Assembly: GCA_021464415.1 (NCBI GenBank)
Contig: CM038467.1
Coordinates: 35,557,226-35,621,225 of the forward strand
Source of the DNA: Lonicera japonica
Taxonomy: Eukaryota > Streptophyta > Magnoliopsida > Dipsacales > Caprifoliaceae
DNA length: 64,000 nt
Direction: 5' to 3'
Below the pieces are notes generated by a model, which was not told the DNA's origin, made no database searches, and saw only the letters and a list, made by a program, of their open reading frames with translations. The translations under genes and the position numbers were made by a program. Below, one piece after another: positions 21,436 to 34,090 of the stretch (position 1 is the stretch's first letter; each line of letters starts with the position of its first letter).

Positions 21436-23358
21436 ATGGCCGATGAACGCGAGAATCGAGAGACAGATCAGAGCCTAGCCGAGGCATCATTAGCTCAGCC
21501 AACCCTAGCCGAAATGCACCGTTTACTCATGACCGTCAGCAGGGATCTGGCAAACCTCATGAACGAGCAACAGGGTACCCGAATCCGAATAAAAGAATTG
21601 TCCGCCGAACGAACTGCACCACCAGGGTTTGATCGACTACCACCGAATCAAGATCCGAACCAAGGACGGTCTTCACAAGTACTCCCCCCAGTTCAAGGAA
21701 CCAATCCACCCCAAACGGGCCCTATCGTAGCTGGTCCCGTTCAAACCGACCCCAACAATCAGAACTAATGGGCCCCGGATTCAGGCCCCACTTACCAACA
21801 GCAAGAGCCACCCATAGTCTGGCCGCAACCCCAAGTACAACTCGGTTTTGACCCCCAATACCAACCATGGCCACAAGTTCCCGCAAGACCCATTCCACCA
21901 CCGGCCCCAGCAGCCCTCCCTAATGAATACCCAAACATCAACCGACTTCGGGCAGTATATGCAGAATCGGTAATATCACGGGAACAACCCGACGAGGTGT
22001 CAAGAGAGAGTGAGGAAATGAAGAAGCTGAAAGAGCAGATGAGGGTCCTACAGAAGGGGGTGTCCCTAATAAAAGGAGCAGACGAGATCACGGATATGAA
22101 TGCCTTCTCTCTCTACCCAGAAGCAAGATTACCCCAGGGATTCAAACTCCCTTCCATCACCAAGTTCACTGGAACCACGCCCCCTAAAACCCACCTACAG
22201 TCCTACATCAGATCCATGCAAATGTCCGGTTGTGGAGAGCCGGAATTAGCACAAGCCTTTCACATGACTCTCACGGGAGCCGCCCTGAGATGGTTCTTTG
22301 GTCTAGAAAGGCATCACACGCAGACTTGGGGAGATATCGTCAAAGAATTTATGACCAAATACGGGTCCAACGAGGATTTGGAAATTACCCGTAAACACCT
22401 GAAAATGGCCAAACAGGGCGAGAAAGAAAGCTTCAGCGACTTTGTCACCCGCTGGAGGGAGATGGCCTCCCAAATGTCCAAACGACCCGATGAAGAAGAA
22501 CAGCTGGAAATCATTCAGAAGAACTTCACTCCAGCCGTACTGAGTTGCATGGGAAAGCATGTATTCCCACACTTCAGGGCCCTGTTGAGTATGGGGTCAC
22601 AAGTAGAGGAAGAATTGGCCAAGAAAGTTGAAACCGATACCAAGAAAGCCGTATACACCGGGAGAAAGACAGCCACTACAGCCGTGAATCAAATAAGCTC
22701 ATACCCCTATCAACAGAACCCCTTTCAACAACCACAACAGCCACCTCCGATGAGTTGGCCCGCACAAGGAGGCCCTTCGAACACCAAGGACAAGAAAAGG
22801 AGAAACTTCTGCACCCTCCCCACTACACTGGTAAAAAGTCTGGAGCTGCTCCGAAAGGCCAGACTAATCACTCCACTCAACCCTCGCCCCCCACCAAACC
22901 CTATTCCAAATACCTGGAGAATGAATGAGAATTGTGCGTATCATCAAGCTGCAGGACATGACACGGAGCGTTGTTTGGCCCTTCGTCATCGTATTCAAGA
23001 CCTAATTGAAGCCGGAACCATCCCCGCATCCGGCGGGCCCAATGTTACTAACAATCCACTTCCTAACCATGCTCCACCTGCAGGGATTAATGCCTTAACC
23101 ACTGGTGAAGAAGGCTTCGATCCCGTGGGGCTCATTCGAGATGACCCAGCCTACAGGGCACCCGATGTACTGCCAGCAAAGGCTCAAGTTGCCCCAGGCC
23201 TCAATCCCATAATTGACCAATGGATGGCCAAAATGAACTTCCTACCCGGGCAGGGTTTAGGAAAGGCAAATCAGGGGATCTCACAGCCACTTACAATCAA
23301 AACCAATCCCAGAAAATCTGGGATAGGATGGACCCAGAATAAGAAGAAACAATCATGA
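21436..23358 (+). pseudogene. gag: gag of the Tat/Ogre element, one internal stop
   Basis: One frame encodes the capsid-type polyprotein but is cut by a TAA at 21766-21768; the frame is open on both sides, so a single C-to-T change of CAA is likely. The first part (MADERENRETDQ) is charged and followed by Pro/Gln-rich sequence. From about 22090 comes the retrotransposon gag core (LKLPSITKFTGTTPP-like start, ALRWFFGLE, TWGDIVKEFMTKYG). Near 22920 a Cys/His element (CAYHQAAGHDTERC) is the nucleic-acid-binding knuckle. The C-terminus (about 23225-23340) reads FLPGQGLGK..GIGW, a G-patch-like motif. Gag would assemble the particle that packages element RNA. It ends in ATGA, overlapping the pol start by four bases. 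An upstream start at 21286 is possible. Confidence 0.85.
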
Positions 23359-26300
23359 AAATCCCAAAACCCCCCAGGGAGACAATCTGTATGACAGAAA
23401 CCTCCCCCGGGACTTTCAGTTGGTCGACAGAGCCGGAATCGTCAGAAACTTCAGAGGAATCAAACCCGGCATCCCTTTGGATCCAACAGATCACCCGTTC
23501 AGGAAGGGTATACCAACCACCACCGACGGAGGCCGAGAAAACACCGCCACCGAAGGAAATGGGAGAAGATAGAGTGCTTGAGCAGTTGAAGAAGACCCAG
23601 GCACACATCACCATTTGGGGCCTCTTGGTTGCCTCCAAACCCCACAGGACCGCTTTCATCAAACTTCTAGACGAAGCCGTGATATCGCCGGACTCCACAC
23701 CCGAACAACTGCCAAATATGATCGGGTCACTTACAGTCCAAAGAAGTCTGTCATTTTCAGATGAGGATCTGTCTCCATTGGCGAGGAAACACAGCCTGGC
23801 TCTCCATATCACCGTCCGAACCCGAGGGAAGATTTTGCCACAAGTCCTTATCGACAATGGGTCAACCATAAACGTCTGCCCTTTGAAGACCGCTAGATGC
23901 CTGGGTATCTTGGATTCAGAGCTTTCTCCATCCGCCGTGACTGTCAGGGCCTACGACAATACCAGAAGGGCCGTTCTGGGTTCTCTGAAGCTAGATCTCA
24001 TGGTCGGTCCCGGAAGTTTTTCGGCCGATTTCCAAATCATAGACATTCCCTCCAGTTTCAACCTCCTGCTGGGAAGAGCGTGGCTACACGACATAGGAGC
24101 ACTCCCCTCCTCCTTGCACCAAAAGATCAAGATACCGTTTGAAGGGAACATAATTACCATCCAAGGAGATCCTGAAAGGACCTTGACAGATGTGGAGTTA
24201 CCTGTTTTGGGAATCGGGAGCCAGAGCATACAGTTAAGAGGCTTTTCTTATGAGCCTCAAGTACAAACTCTCAGCACTCAGATAATCGAATATCTTCCCC
24301 CTGACAATATCCCCGGTCTCAGCACCAAGATTACAAATATGTTGAGAATGATGAAATACTTGCCTGGAGCCGGTCTGGGAATGGGACAATCAGGACTACT
24401 TCAAGCCTTGGAACCGGTAACGAGGTACGAAAGGGAAGGTTTGGGGTACCAACACACTGAAGAAGACGATCAGCAAAAAAGGGGCCGAGGGCATCAGTAT
24501 CCGAGTTTCAGCTCTTTGAACGGGTTTTTTGTCAAAGAAGGAGAGGACTTCCCCTTTTGCGGTTTTCAGGAACCTTGGAGAAACAGAGACGGAGAGAACC
24601 TGCCGGGATGGGAAATCTTCTATGAAGAGGACCTATATGTCAAAGAAAGCATCGAACACAGTTTCTCCACCAAATTAACAATCGGGTTGAAAGAAGGAAA
24701 TGAAGACAAGACAGATGAGGAGGAAGAAATGATCGGAGATCTTTTCGACATCATGGTTCTAGGGGATGACGAGCCAAGGGATGACCCCGTACACCTGATA
24801 TACGCTGATCCAAACTACCAAAGAGAAAGGGAAAAGAGTGAAATTGTAAGGGTGAGAGGTGAGAGTGAAAGTAAGGCTAGGAAAGAGCCACTCCTAGATT
24901 TACTCTTTAAACTTGTACCTGTAAACACTATTATCAATGAAGAAAACTCTATTTTGCGTTATCTTGTTATTTGTAATTCTGTAATAGCTTATAAGGAGTT
25001 AGAAAGACTGAACGAACACCCAGAACGGGAGGAACAGCGTATACAGAGTGCGGAAGGAGACACTCTCGAAATTAACCTCGGAACAGAAGAGGAAAGAAAG
25101 GAGGTCCGCATTGGGACAAGTCTGAGTGAAACAGAAAAAGAGGAATTCACACAAACTCTGAAAGAGTACGTGGATGTCTTCGCCTGGTCTTATGCGGATA
25201 TGCCAGGATTGAACAGTCAGATAGTCATGCACGAGATACATACCAAGCCGGAGTTCAGACCTGTCAAGCAAAAGTTAAGAAAACTTACGCCAGAATGGTC
25301 CCTAAAGGTAAAGGAAGAAGTGATGAAACAACTGAGTGTAGGGTTTTTACAGGTGATCGATTACCCTTCATGGTTAGCCAACATTGTGCCCGTTCCAAAG
25401 GCAAATGGGAAGGTCCACATGTGTGTGGATTACCGGGATCTTAACAAAGCTTGTCCGAAGGACGATTTCCCATTGCCCAACATCGATTTGATAATAGATA
25501 ACACTGCCAACCATGCCCTGAAGTCATTTGTAGATGGTTTTGCCGGGTATAACCAGATTAAAATGCACCCGGATCACCAGGAGAAAACGGCATTCATCAC
25601 ACCATGGGGAACATACTGCTACACCGTTATGCCATTTGGGCTGAAGAACGCCGGGGTAACCTATCAGAGAGCAGCCACCGCTATTTTCCACGATATGATC
25701 CACAAAGAAGTAGAGGTGTATGTGGACGACATGATAATCAAATCAAAGGAGAGGGAAGGTCACATACCAGCCCTGCGAACTTTCTTCGACCGGCTCTGCC
25801 AGTATCAGATGAGACTCAATCCGCAGAAATGTGTGTTCGGGGTGACCAAAGGAAAACTCCTAGGTTATGTTGTCAATAAGAGAGGAATCGAGGTAGACCC
25901 CGCCAAGGTTCAAGCTATCCAAGAAATGCCTAAACCTCGTACTGAGAAAGAAGTCCGGGGATTTTTGGGTAATCTGCAGTACATCAGTAGGTTCATCTCT
26001 CAGCTCACTCAGACTTGCGAGCCCATCTTCAAACTCCTGAGGAAATCTTCACCGGGAGAGTGGGACGGTCAGTGCCAGGAAGCTTTTAATAGAATCAAAG
26101 AATATCTCTCCAAACCCCCAGTATTAGCCCCACCACAAACCGGACTACCTTTAATTTTATACCTAACTGTCACTGATTCAGCCGCGGGAGCAATGCTAGC
26201 CCAACACCTGACTAATACCCGGAAAGAGCAGGCCATCTATTTCCTCAGCAAGAAGCTGTCCCCATTTGAGATGAACTACACACCATTAGAGAAATCATGC

Positions 26301-28329
26301 ACCGCTCTCATCTGGGTAACACAAAAACTACGGCACTACATGCTGGTTTTCTCAGTCATCCTAGCATCACGGACTGACCCGTTGAAATACCTCTTCGAGA
26401 AACCGGCTCTCTCGAACCGAATGGCAAAATGGCTATTTCTACTCTCCGAATTCGACATCACCTACATGACCCAGAAGGCAGTTAAAGGCAAGATCATAGC
26501 TGATTACCTGGCCCACAATCCAATATTGGGAGATGTGCTAGAAGAAGCCGAGTTCCCAGACGAAACCATCATGAATGTTGAGATCGATGAATACTGGAAA
26601 TTGTACTTTGACGGGGCCGCCAATCGGAATGGAAACGGGATAGGTATCCTGTTAGTCTCTCCAGACCAAACTCACTCCCCGGTATCATATCGTCTGGACT
26701 TCTTCTGCACCAACAACATGGCTGAATATGAAGCCTGCATACTCGGGTTAGAGATCGCACTTCAAAGGGGTATAAAGAGGATACAGGTATACGGAGATTC
26801 AGCACTAGTGGTCCACCAGGTTCTAAAAGAATGGAAGATCAGAGATGAGAAATTAGTCCCTTACCTCGCCCGAATGGAGGATATCGCGGGAAAGTTCAAG
26901 CATACGGAATTTTACTATCTCCATAGGTCTCAGAACAGTTTTGCCGACGCACTGGCAACCCTGGCATCTATGATCGATATCCCGGAGGGGATGGAAGAAA
27001 TAACCCTTACGGTACAAAAGAAGTCAGAACCAGCACACTGCACGGCCTTGGTGGTAGAGAATGAAGGGGAAGGGGATCCAACCACTTGGTTTTACGATAT
27101 CTGGAACCTGCTGAAGAACCATCAGTATCCTGAGAAAACAGACAAGAAAACACGGGTCACGCTCAGAAGATTAGCATCAGGGTTCATACTTTGTGCCGGA
27201 AGATTGTATAAAAGGAACTACGACGGAACTCATCTTCAATGCCTCACCGAAGAAGAATCAGTCAGAGTAATGGATCAGATACATGGGGGTGATTGCGGAC
27301 CTCATATGAGCGGACATAAACTTGCCCGCAAGATCATCAGACAAGGTTATTTCTGGTCTACTCTGCAAACCGATGCACTAATCACGTACGCCGTTGTCAC
27401 AAGTGCCAAATTTATGCTAAGTCCCAGAAGCTTCCTCCAAAAGAGTTATACACCATGACTGCTCCCTGGCCTTTCGTAACCTGGGGAATCGACGTCATTG
27501 GGAAGATCTCGCCCAAAGCCAGCAACGGCCATGAATTCATACTAGTGGCCATCGACTACTTCACCAAATGGGTAGAAGCCGAGTCTTACCAGACCCTGGA
27601 TGCCAGAAAAGTAGCCCGATTCATCAAAAGGAATATTGTTTGCCGATATGGGGTCCCACACGAGATCATCTCAGATAACGGCACCCACTTCGAAGGAGAA
27701 GCTAATACCATCATGGAAGAATACGGTATTACCAGACACAGGTCTTCGCCATACAGGCCACAAACCAATGGGGCAGTTGAAGCCGCCAACAAAAATCTGA
27801 AGAATATCCTAAGCAAATGACCGACACCTGTCGAGACTGGCCAGAGAAGTTACCTTATGCATTATGGGGATATCGCACCACCGAGAGGGTCTCCACCGGG
27901 GCAACCCCGTTCTCTCTTACATACAGGATGGAAGCAGTCCTCCCTGTTGAGTTAGAAGTCCCCTCCCTCAGGGTAATACTAAAAAATCAAGTCAATGAAC
28001 TAGAATGGGTCCAGGCACGTTATAACGAGCTAGCCCTACTAGATGAAAAGAGATTGAAAGCCGCATACCACCATCAGGGGTATCAGAAGAGAATCGCTCG
28101 AGCATTTAACCAGAAAGTGAGGACTCGGGGTATCAATGAGAACGATATTGTATTGAAAGAAATTCGAGAACCGGCCAGAGATCCGAGGGGTAAGTTCGGG
28201 CAGAAGTGGACAGGGCCGTACATCGTCAAAGAAATCGATACAGGAGGTGCCGCTATACTCACTGATTTGGATGGGCAGTTACTACATTCACCAGTCAACA
28301 TGGATCGACTGAAGAAGTATTATCAATAG
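23355..28329 (+). pseudogene. pol: pol: protease, RT, RNase H, archaeal-type RNase H, integrase
   Basis: The frame opens at the ATG overlapping the gag stop. In order: aspartic protease with DNGST at residue 167; a G-patch-like motif (YLPGAGLGMG) near 24360; reverse transcriptase with YVDD at residue 789; native RNase H; a second RNase H starting near residue 1081 (LYFDGAANRNGNG), as in Tat elements; then integrase. A one-base loss near 27388-27392 shifts the frame before the integrase zinc finger Cys pair, which continues in the frame of 27455-27820 (GIDVIG, SDNGTHF and the NGAVEAANK catalytic acids). A second one-base loss near 27813-27817 shifts again into 27817-28329, the integrase C-terminus. 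Pol would process, copy and insert the element; here integrase is split into three frames, so it is probably inactive. Confidence 0.9.
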
Positions 28330-28554
28330 GTGTGGCATATAACAAGAACTACGTAAACCTGAGCCCCAACTCAAAACTTTTTGTTCTTTGTAAAAATCAA
28401 AAAAAGGGGAACGTAGGCAACCTGAGAAGTGACTTCGGGCCCGGTTTAAACTTTCTAAATAAATTTATTTCCCACAAGCAGTCCCTCATATATTATTAAA
28501 AGGTGGTTCAGAACACCGAAGGTTACAAAGGAGACATAACAAATACGAAAGAAA
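28330..28554. other. Gap between pol and the antisense gene
   Basis: The two genes converge here. The sequence has an A-rich and a T-rich stretch that could hold cleavage and poly(A) signals for both strands. No gene is seen. Confidence 0.4.
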
Positions 28555-29812
28555 CTAATCCCTAGGGGTTGGCCACACTGGGTCCTCAATAGCCAAGTCG
28601 ATCCGAGCTTCGTCCAAGATCTGATATGCAAAGACAATATTATCATCAGTAGCCTCCGTATCCATGAACCGGAACCACTCCATTTGAAAGGGGTCGTCGA
28701 TCAGTTCTCCTTCCAAAGATTGCCAGCAAGAGCGGATGATATCAGCCCGGAGGGGCCGGGTAATACCAAAACGGGCATAGTTGAACTGACGAGTCAGTCG
28801 AGCACGCCACATCCTCTCTACCGATAAAGAAACATATGGGGTCAAAAAATTTAGACTCAGGAGAGAAGTTGTTCAGACCAAGGGGAACCTCCTGAGGAAT
28901 GTTAAACTGCCGAAGAAGACGCCCAGGGAGATAAAAGGAAGTAAACCAGAGCCCACGGAGCCGAACATAGTTCTGACCCCCAGTACTAAGTACCATCTCC
29001 CTCAGCTTCCACCAAGGAATGTTCCACCGGATAGCCCGAAAGTTCTCCGAAAACCACACCGTCCAATCAGAGGAAGACATGGTCAAAGCACCAAAGAGAG
29101 GCCGATGGAAGAAATGAGTCGGATTGTCGAGCTGAACTCCGTTGAAACCCACCGATCGAAAGCGCTCTAGCAGCCACATGTATAGCAGACGCGGACTCCC
29201 CCGGAAGAAGGGCGAAGCCCCCCGTTGAACATCATCAAGACCATTCAGGGTCTCTGCAAGAATGATCGGCACCATAGACTCCCCATTTCTAGCCTGGTAA
29301 ATCAGACTCAGAATAGTCGGATCAACACGGGAAGAACCCGTCACCAGCAGCATATCAGAAACCAGGCAAATCAGGGCCGCTGCAGTACGCCCCACGCCAT
29401 AAGAGGCCCTATCTTCATAACGATGAAAGAACCTCACCATTTTATGAAGGTCAAGAAGACCGTCGGCAATGAAACCATCACAGGCCGCCTGGGGAATGGC
29501 TAACAGAGCAATTAGCATGTCACGGGGACCGATTTCTTCTATGGGAACTGCCATCGGGAGACGAACGTCAGAACGTAACAGTCAGGAGAACTCCTCATAG
29601 GTCGGGCAGAGCTCATCTAGTCCAAAGCGGAAGAGATGGTCCGCAGGACTCCAGAAATACAAGGCACCTAATAGAAAGGAAAAATCGACGAGACGATAGT
29701 ACCAGCCCGCTAAAAGACTAAAGGCACCAAAGTTCAGACCATTTTCGGAAGATATCAAAGCATCTCTAGCATTGACATAAGAAAAATCAGATTTTGTGCG
29801 ATAAGAAGACAT
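28555..29812 (-). pseudogene. Antisense gene A: PMD/DUF7745-like protein
   Basis: One minus-strand frame runs from ATG 29812 with an in-frame TGA at 29584-29582, continues open to about 28850, then needs a one-base shift in a T run (about 28846-28852) to finish at 28555. Total is about 418 codons. The start has 'WSPADHLFRFGLDELCPTYEEF', cut here for length to the key residues W, FRFG, ELCPTYEEF, followed by AALICLVSDMLL and PIILAETLNGL. This is the layout of plant DUF7745/plant-mobile-domain-type proteins, found in many plant transposons and linked in host genes (MAIN, MAIL1) to silencing. I infer kinship only from motifs. The gene is intronless, opposite to gag-pol, and has its own promoter at 29851. 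The lesions suggest it no longer works. Confidence 0.6.
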
Positions 29813-29850
29813 TTTTGAAAGGTGTGGGGATGAAGGAAGGAAGATGGGTG

Positions 29851-29929
29851 TATTTATAGCAAAAAAAGAGGGACCTGTACCTGTTTGTCGTGCGACAAAC
29901 CCATATCCAGGGTGGATTGTCGCGCGACA
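29851..29929 (-). promoter_or_regulatory. Promoter of antisense gene A: TATA plus two palindromes
   Basis: On the minus strand CTATAAATAC (TATA core 29851-29858) lies about 40 bp before the ATG. Two palindromes, TGTCGTGCGACA (29886-29897) and TGTCGCGCGACA (29918-29929), lie just upstream of it. This copies the arrangement in the LTR. Confidence 0.7.
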
Positions 29930-30254
29930 AACCCCTTTGGGGTCACCCTAATTTGGTTTTTTCTTACACATAGCAGTCATTTTTACCAAAAGAATCATTT
30001 TTTATATGCTTTCTTGTTCTCACTTTGCTCTTTTTTTACAGGAAAAGTATCACTACACTACAAGGTATGGCTTCTAAATCACTGACTCTTATATATATAT
30101 ATATCTTTCACACACAGAGAATAAAAGTATAATCAAACACAGATAAAGATATTTTATAAATCCTATAAAAGAACAGTTTTTAAATATCTGTCTAAACATG
30201 TCTAAAATAAATACATATCTGTCCAAAACTAACACTAAATGCAGAAAGGGAAAA
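29930..30254. other. Spacer between antisense genes A and B
   Basis: AT-rich, with an AT tract near 30091-30104. It would be the 3' flank of gene B. No gene is seen. Confidence 0.4.
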
Positions 30255-33200
30255 CTAATCTACTCGGGCGCGTTTTGACACGCTCCCACTATCGCCTGAG
30301 CCCTCCTCGGGAGTAAGATCAACAACTGGGACGCCAGGAACAGGAGGAACTGCCGCCTGAGAAGGCCCCGTGGACTGGACCGGTGCCGTAGGACAAATCA
30401 CCGACGATCGGGAACGCCTGGAAATCCGACTACTGCTCCTCCGAGAATCCGTCCGGGCATGAGAGGAAGTCAGGGGGTCGTCCGGCCGTAAGGAGATGTC
30501 GATAGCCCTCTGATAATCACGCATGTAGGCTGGAGGGTCTCAACCGACATACTGGAGCAGGTTCCAGCTGTAGAGGTACTGGGCGTGCCAAGCCCGTAGA
30601 TCTGCCACCCGAACACTCACCCGCTGTAAAAAGACACAAGATAAAAGAATCAGCGCAGTCAAAATAGATAGATATAGATGTAAAGGTACCAAGAGAAGTT
30701 GAAGAAAGTACCTCGTCATCAGGGCGACCACCCAGATAGTCAAAAGTATCCTCAGGAAGAGGGTACTCCGGGACGGGATATCGACGTAATCCAGCGCCAA
30801 CGTAAGAGATGTCCCTGGGAAGTGGAGGTAGATCTACCCACGGAAAAGACGACCCCGCCGGAACACCAGCAGAAGTGGACCCGCCCTCCTCACGGATCGG
30901 GAACAAGGGAGGCCGGGATGAATAACCCTCGAAACCTGGAGATCGGGCAGGAGGACCCATGACAGTCGCCGGAAGAGGAGTCAACGTGGCGTAGGTACGG
31001 ACCCCCGGAGGATCCACTATGGCCGTCGCCCTCAAAGGAGGTACCCCACTAGAAGGAGTAGCCACCGCAGCTGGACGAGTCCGCCCGAACTGCCGTAGTC
31101 TGCCCCAAGGTCCGCAGGCTCCCAGGACCTCTCAGACAATCCCGCTCTCCCCTCAGCAGCCTCAGCAGCAGCAAAAAGGACCCCCGGAGACACAGAAGGG
31201 CCGGTGGGAAACTCGAAACTCGAAACCCTCAGTACGCTGCTCCCTCACAGGTGTCGCCTGAGGCGACGGCTCCGGAACCGCTGTCGCGTCACCTCCCTCG
31301 CCCTCTGGCCGACCACCGCCCTCGACCGCAGCAGGAACATCCCTCTCTCCCTCAGGATTCTCGTCCTCAGAATCCGAAATGTTGTCCCTCTGATCGGGGA
31401 CAGGTGGCAAGTGACCCAGAACCGCCCTAGCTAAATGGGTCTGTCCCCGTATGTAGTTGGGATCACCTCCCAATGCCCGGTACCTCTCATAGAAGACCCG
31501 TCCCCGAGTCCCCTTCGGCTCCCTCATCAGATAACGGGCAGTAAAAACGGGGTAGTATCCCTCCTCGATGAACGTCTGGAAGCCGAGTCCGTCGACCAAG
31601 GCCTGCACCGTCACCGGATCGATCTCGCCCGTCCGCCTCATCAGAACAGAAGGGAATAATGGAATACGAGGCCACTGGGACGGCGTGTGCTGGCGAATGA
31701 CCCTCTCGCCCAAATAGAAGAGAAGGCCATACTCATCCCGGATAAGCCGCCTAGTCCTCGAGGCGATCAGGGCGCGGCCATACCCATAATGGGGACTTAG
31801 ATCACCCCAAGGGGCCCACTCAACCTGAAAAGAAAACAAGTTTTTTATTCTCAATAATTTATATATTCTATCTAACTATCAAAGAGCAAGAGAACTAAAA
31901 TATTTACCTGCTCCTCCAACAGGTCGTGAACGGCAGCAGCTCCGGTCTCCCGAGTCCGGTATACATAGGGAGCTCGGTAGTTCCCCGCAATGAATCGGCA
32001 GAGAAAAGGGAACTGGTCCTCGTTCTCAACGAGGAGATCCACCTGGGCACGACCCAGGCGGGTATAAGCAACAAACCAACTCTGAAAAGGAAAGATAAAA
32101 GAAATCAGCAATGATCAACAGGTAATATGTAAAGAACTAAAGCAAAAAAGGACTAAAGTATGTACCTCCCACAGCAGAGAAAAGCCCTTGAGGTTCAGGG
32201 CTAAATGGCGAGAGACCTGGTCCATGGCATCATAGAGAACTGCAAGAATGAAGCCTCCCCAGTCATAGTCAAACATGAGGCTGAAGTCCCGAAGATAGGG
32301 CAACCACTAAAGATGAGCCGTATCCCCACCACGAGCCTCGAATAAATCATGGAGTGTCAACAGAAGAAGGACGCGGGCATACTGGCGCGCCTCCTGACGG
32401 GTCATAGGAACCCCTGAAGCAACTAGCCGAGCTCTCTCTGTGGCTAGCCGCGTAACCAAGACACCCCGAGGAATCGTATCACCGGAACTCCGTCGGTCCG
32501 AGAACCATCCAAGCGCACTAACAATACCCTCTGCCGTCAGACGCAAAGGGACATCGATCTGAATGGGGACCCCCCCTGAAGGAATCCCGGTCAGAGCAAA
32601 AAGATCAAGGGTTGTCATCGTCATCTCACCCAAGCTCCAATGGAAGGTATGAGTAGTATCCCACCAATGGCAAGCCAATGCCGACACCAAAACTGCCGCC
32701 CTAGAAACCCGCTCTGGGAGGGCGTCGAAGAGAGAGCCAAAAGGAGTCGCAAGAATCAACTCCTGGACAGGGGCCGGTGCCCGTTGCCACTCCGAAGATA
32801 TAGTGTTGGGAGAACCCCAACCCCGGCCAACCCACTGCAGACAAGAGAACGAGTATGGGGTTATAGGGGTAAATTATGTAATTTCCCAAACCTGAGGGTA
32901 CTTTGGTGTAATTATGAGAGATATGGGGTTATAGGGGTAAATTATGTAATTTTCCAAACCTAAGGGTACTTTGGTGTAATTATGAGAGATATGGGGTTAT
33001 AGGGATAAATTATGTAATTTTCCAAACCTGAGGGTACTTTGGTGTAATTATGAGAGATATGGGGTTATAGGGGTAAATTATGTAATTTTCCAAAACCTGA
33101 GGGTACTTTGGTGTAATTATGAGAGTTATAGGGCTATAAAGGGTAAAATATGTAATTTTCCAAACCTGAGGGTACTTTGGTGTAATTATGAGAGATATGG

Positions 33201-33954
33201 GTAAATTATGTAATTTTCCAAACCTGAGGGTACTTTGGTGTAATTATGAGAGATATGGGGTTATAGGGGCAAATTATGTAATTTTCCAAACCTGAGGGTA
33301 CCTTGGTGTAATTATGAGAGATATGAGGTTATAGGGGCAAATTATTTAATTTTCCAAACCTGAGGGTACTTTGGTGTAATTATGAGAGATATGGGGTTAT
33401 AGGAGTAAATTATGTAATTTTCCAAACCTGAGGGTACTTTGGTGTAATTATGAGAGTTATGTGGGTTATAGGGGTAAATTATGTAATTTTCCAAACCTGA
33501 GGGTACTTTGGTGTAATTATGAGAGTTATAGGGTTATAGGGGTATATTATTTTTTTTTCCTAAAAGCTAAAGAGGTATCACAGGTAAAAGTATGTGTTCG
33601 CTAAATCGGGCGTTATTCCTAGGCAGACATGCACACTAACATTATTGAAAATGAAATACAGGAAACAACAAGAAACAGAACAGATAAATACATAAAAAGA
33701 AGACATACCAGAGATCGACGGCGAATCTCGTGAGAGACAGGCTCCATCAAGAGCCACGGGACATCCGGGATTGGAGCAGCTCGGATAGCATCTCGATAGA
33801 CCACCGCCCGACCGCGGCCTATCCCATCCTCATCGTACCAATCCAAGTCCTCCCAGTCGTCATGATGAGGGCTGCAGCGGAGAACGCCCTGAGCATCAGT
33901 GAAGGTGACCTCCTCCTGGTCACCCTCCAGTCTGTCAGGATGAGTAGAGTCCAT
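30255..33954 (-). pseudogene. Antisense gene B: plant mobile domain (PMD) gene, five exons
   Basis: Exons on the minus strand are 33954-33709, 32834-32166, 32081-31908, 31824-30712 and 30623-30255. All four introns have GT..AG borders and keep the frame (for example CTG|GTATGT and TGCAG|TGG). Exon 2 holds the PMD signature: HWWDTTHTFHWSLGEMT followed by LDLFALTGIP. In host PMD proteins this core is followed by several hundred residues as here. The C-terminus is Ser/Arg-rich with VDLTPEEG. Lesions are a TAG at 32309-32307, a TGA at 30542-30540 and a probable frameshift at about 31060-31170. An upstream ATG at 33999 is possible. PMD is known from host silencing factors (MAIN/MAIL1) and from transposons; a role in counter-silencing is only my inference. 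Confidence 0.75.
32840..33550. repeat. 68-bp minisatellite, about ten copies, in intron 1 of gene B
   Basis: The unit 'gggtaaattatgtaattttc' continues with 'caaacctgagggtactttgg', 'tgtaattatgagagatatgg' and 'ggttatag'. About ten tandem copies run between the acceptor at 32835 and the donor at 33708 of the first intron. Copies differ by few bases, and some lack the 'ggggttata' part. All lie in the same orientation. Confidence 0.9.
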
Positions 33955-34090
33955 CGGTATAGGTAAAATATGTGAAGAGGCCGGAAAAGCCGGAAACACG
34001 GCAGAGCTTCCGCGCTAGAAAGAAGAGAGAAAGAGAGCTAGAGAGAGAAAGAGAAGGGAGAGAATGAGGTGGAATGAGCTCAGCAGGAGG

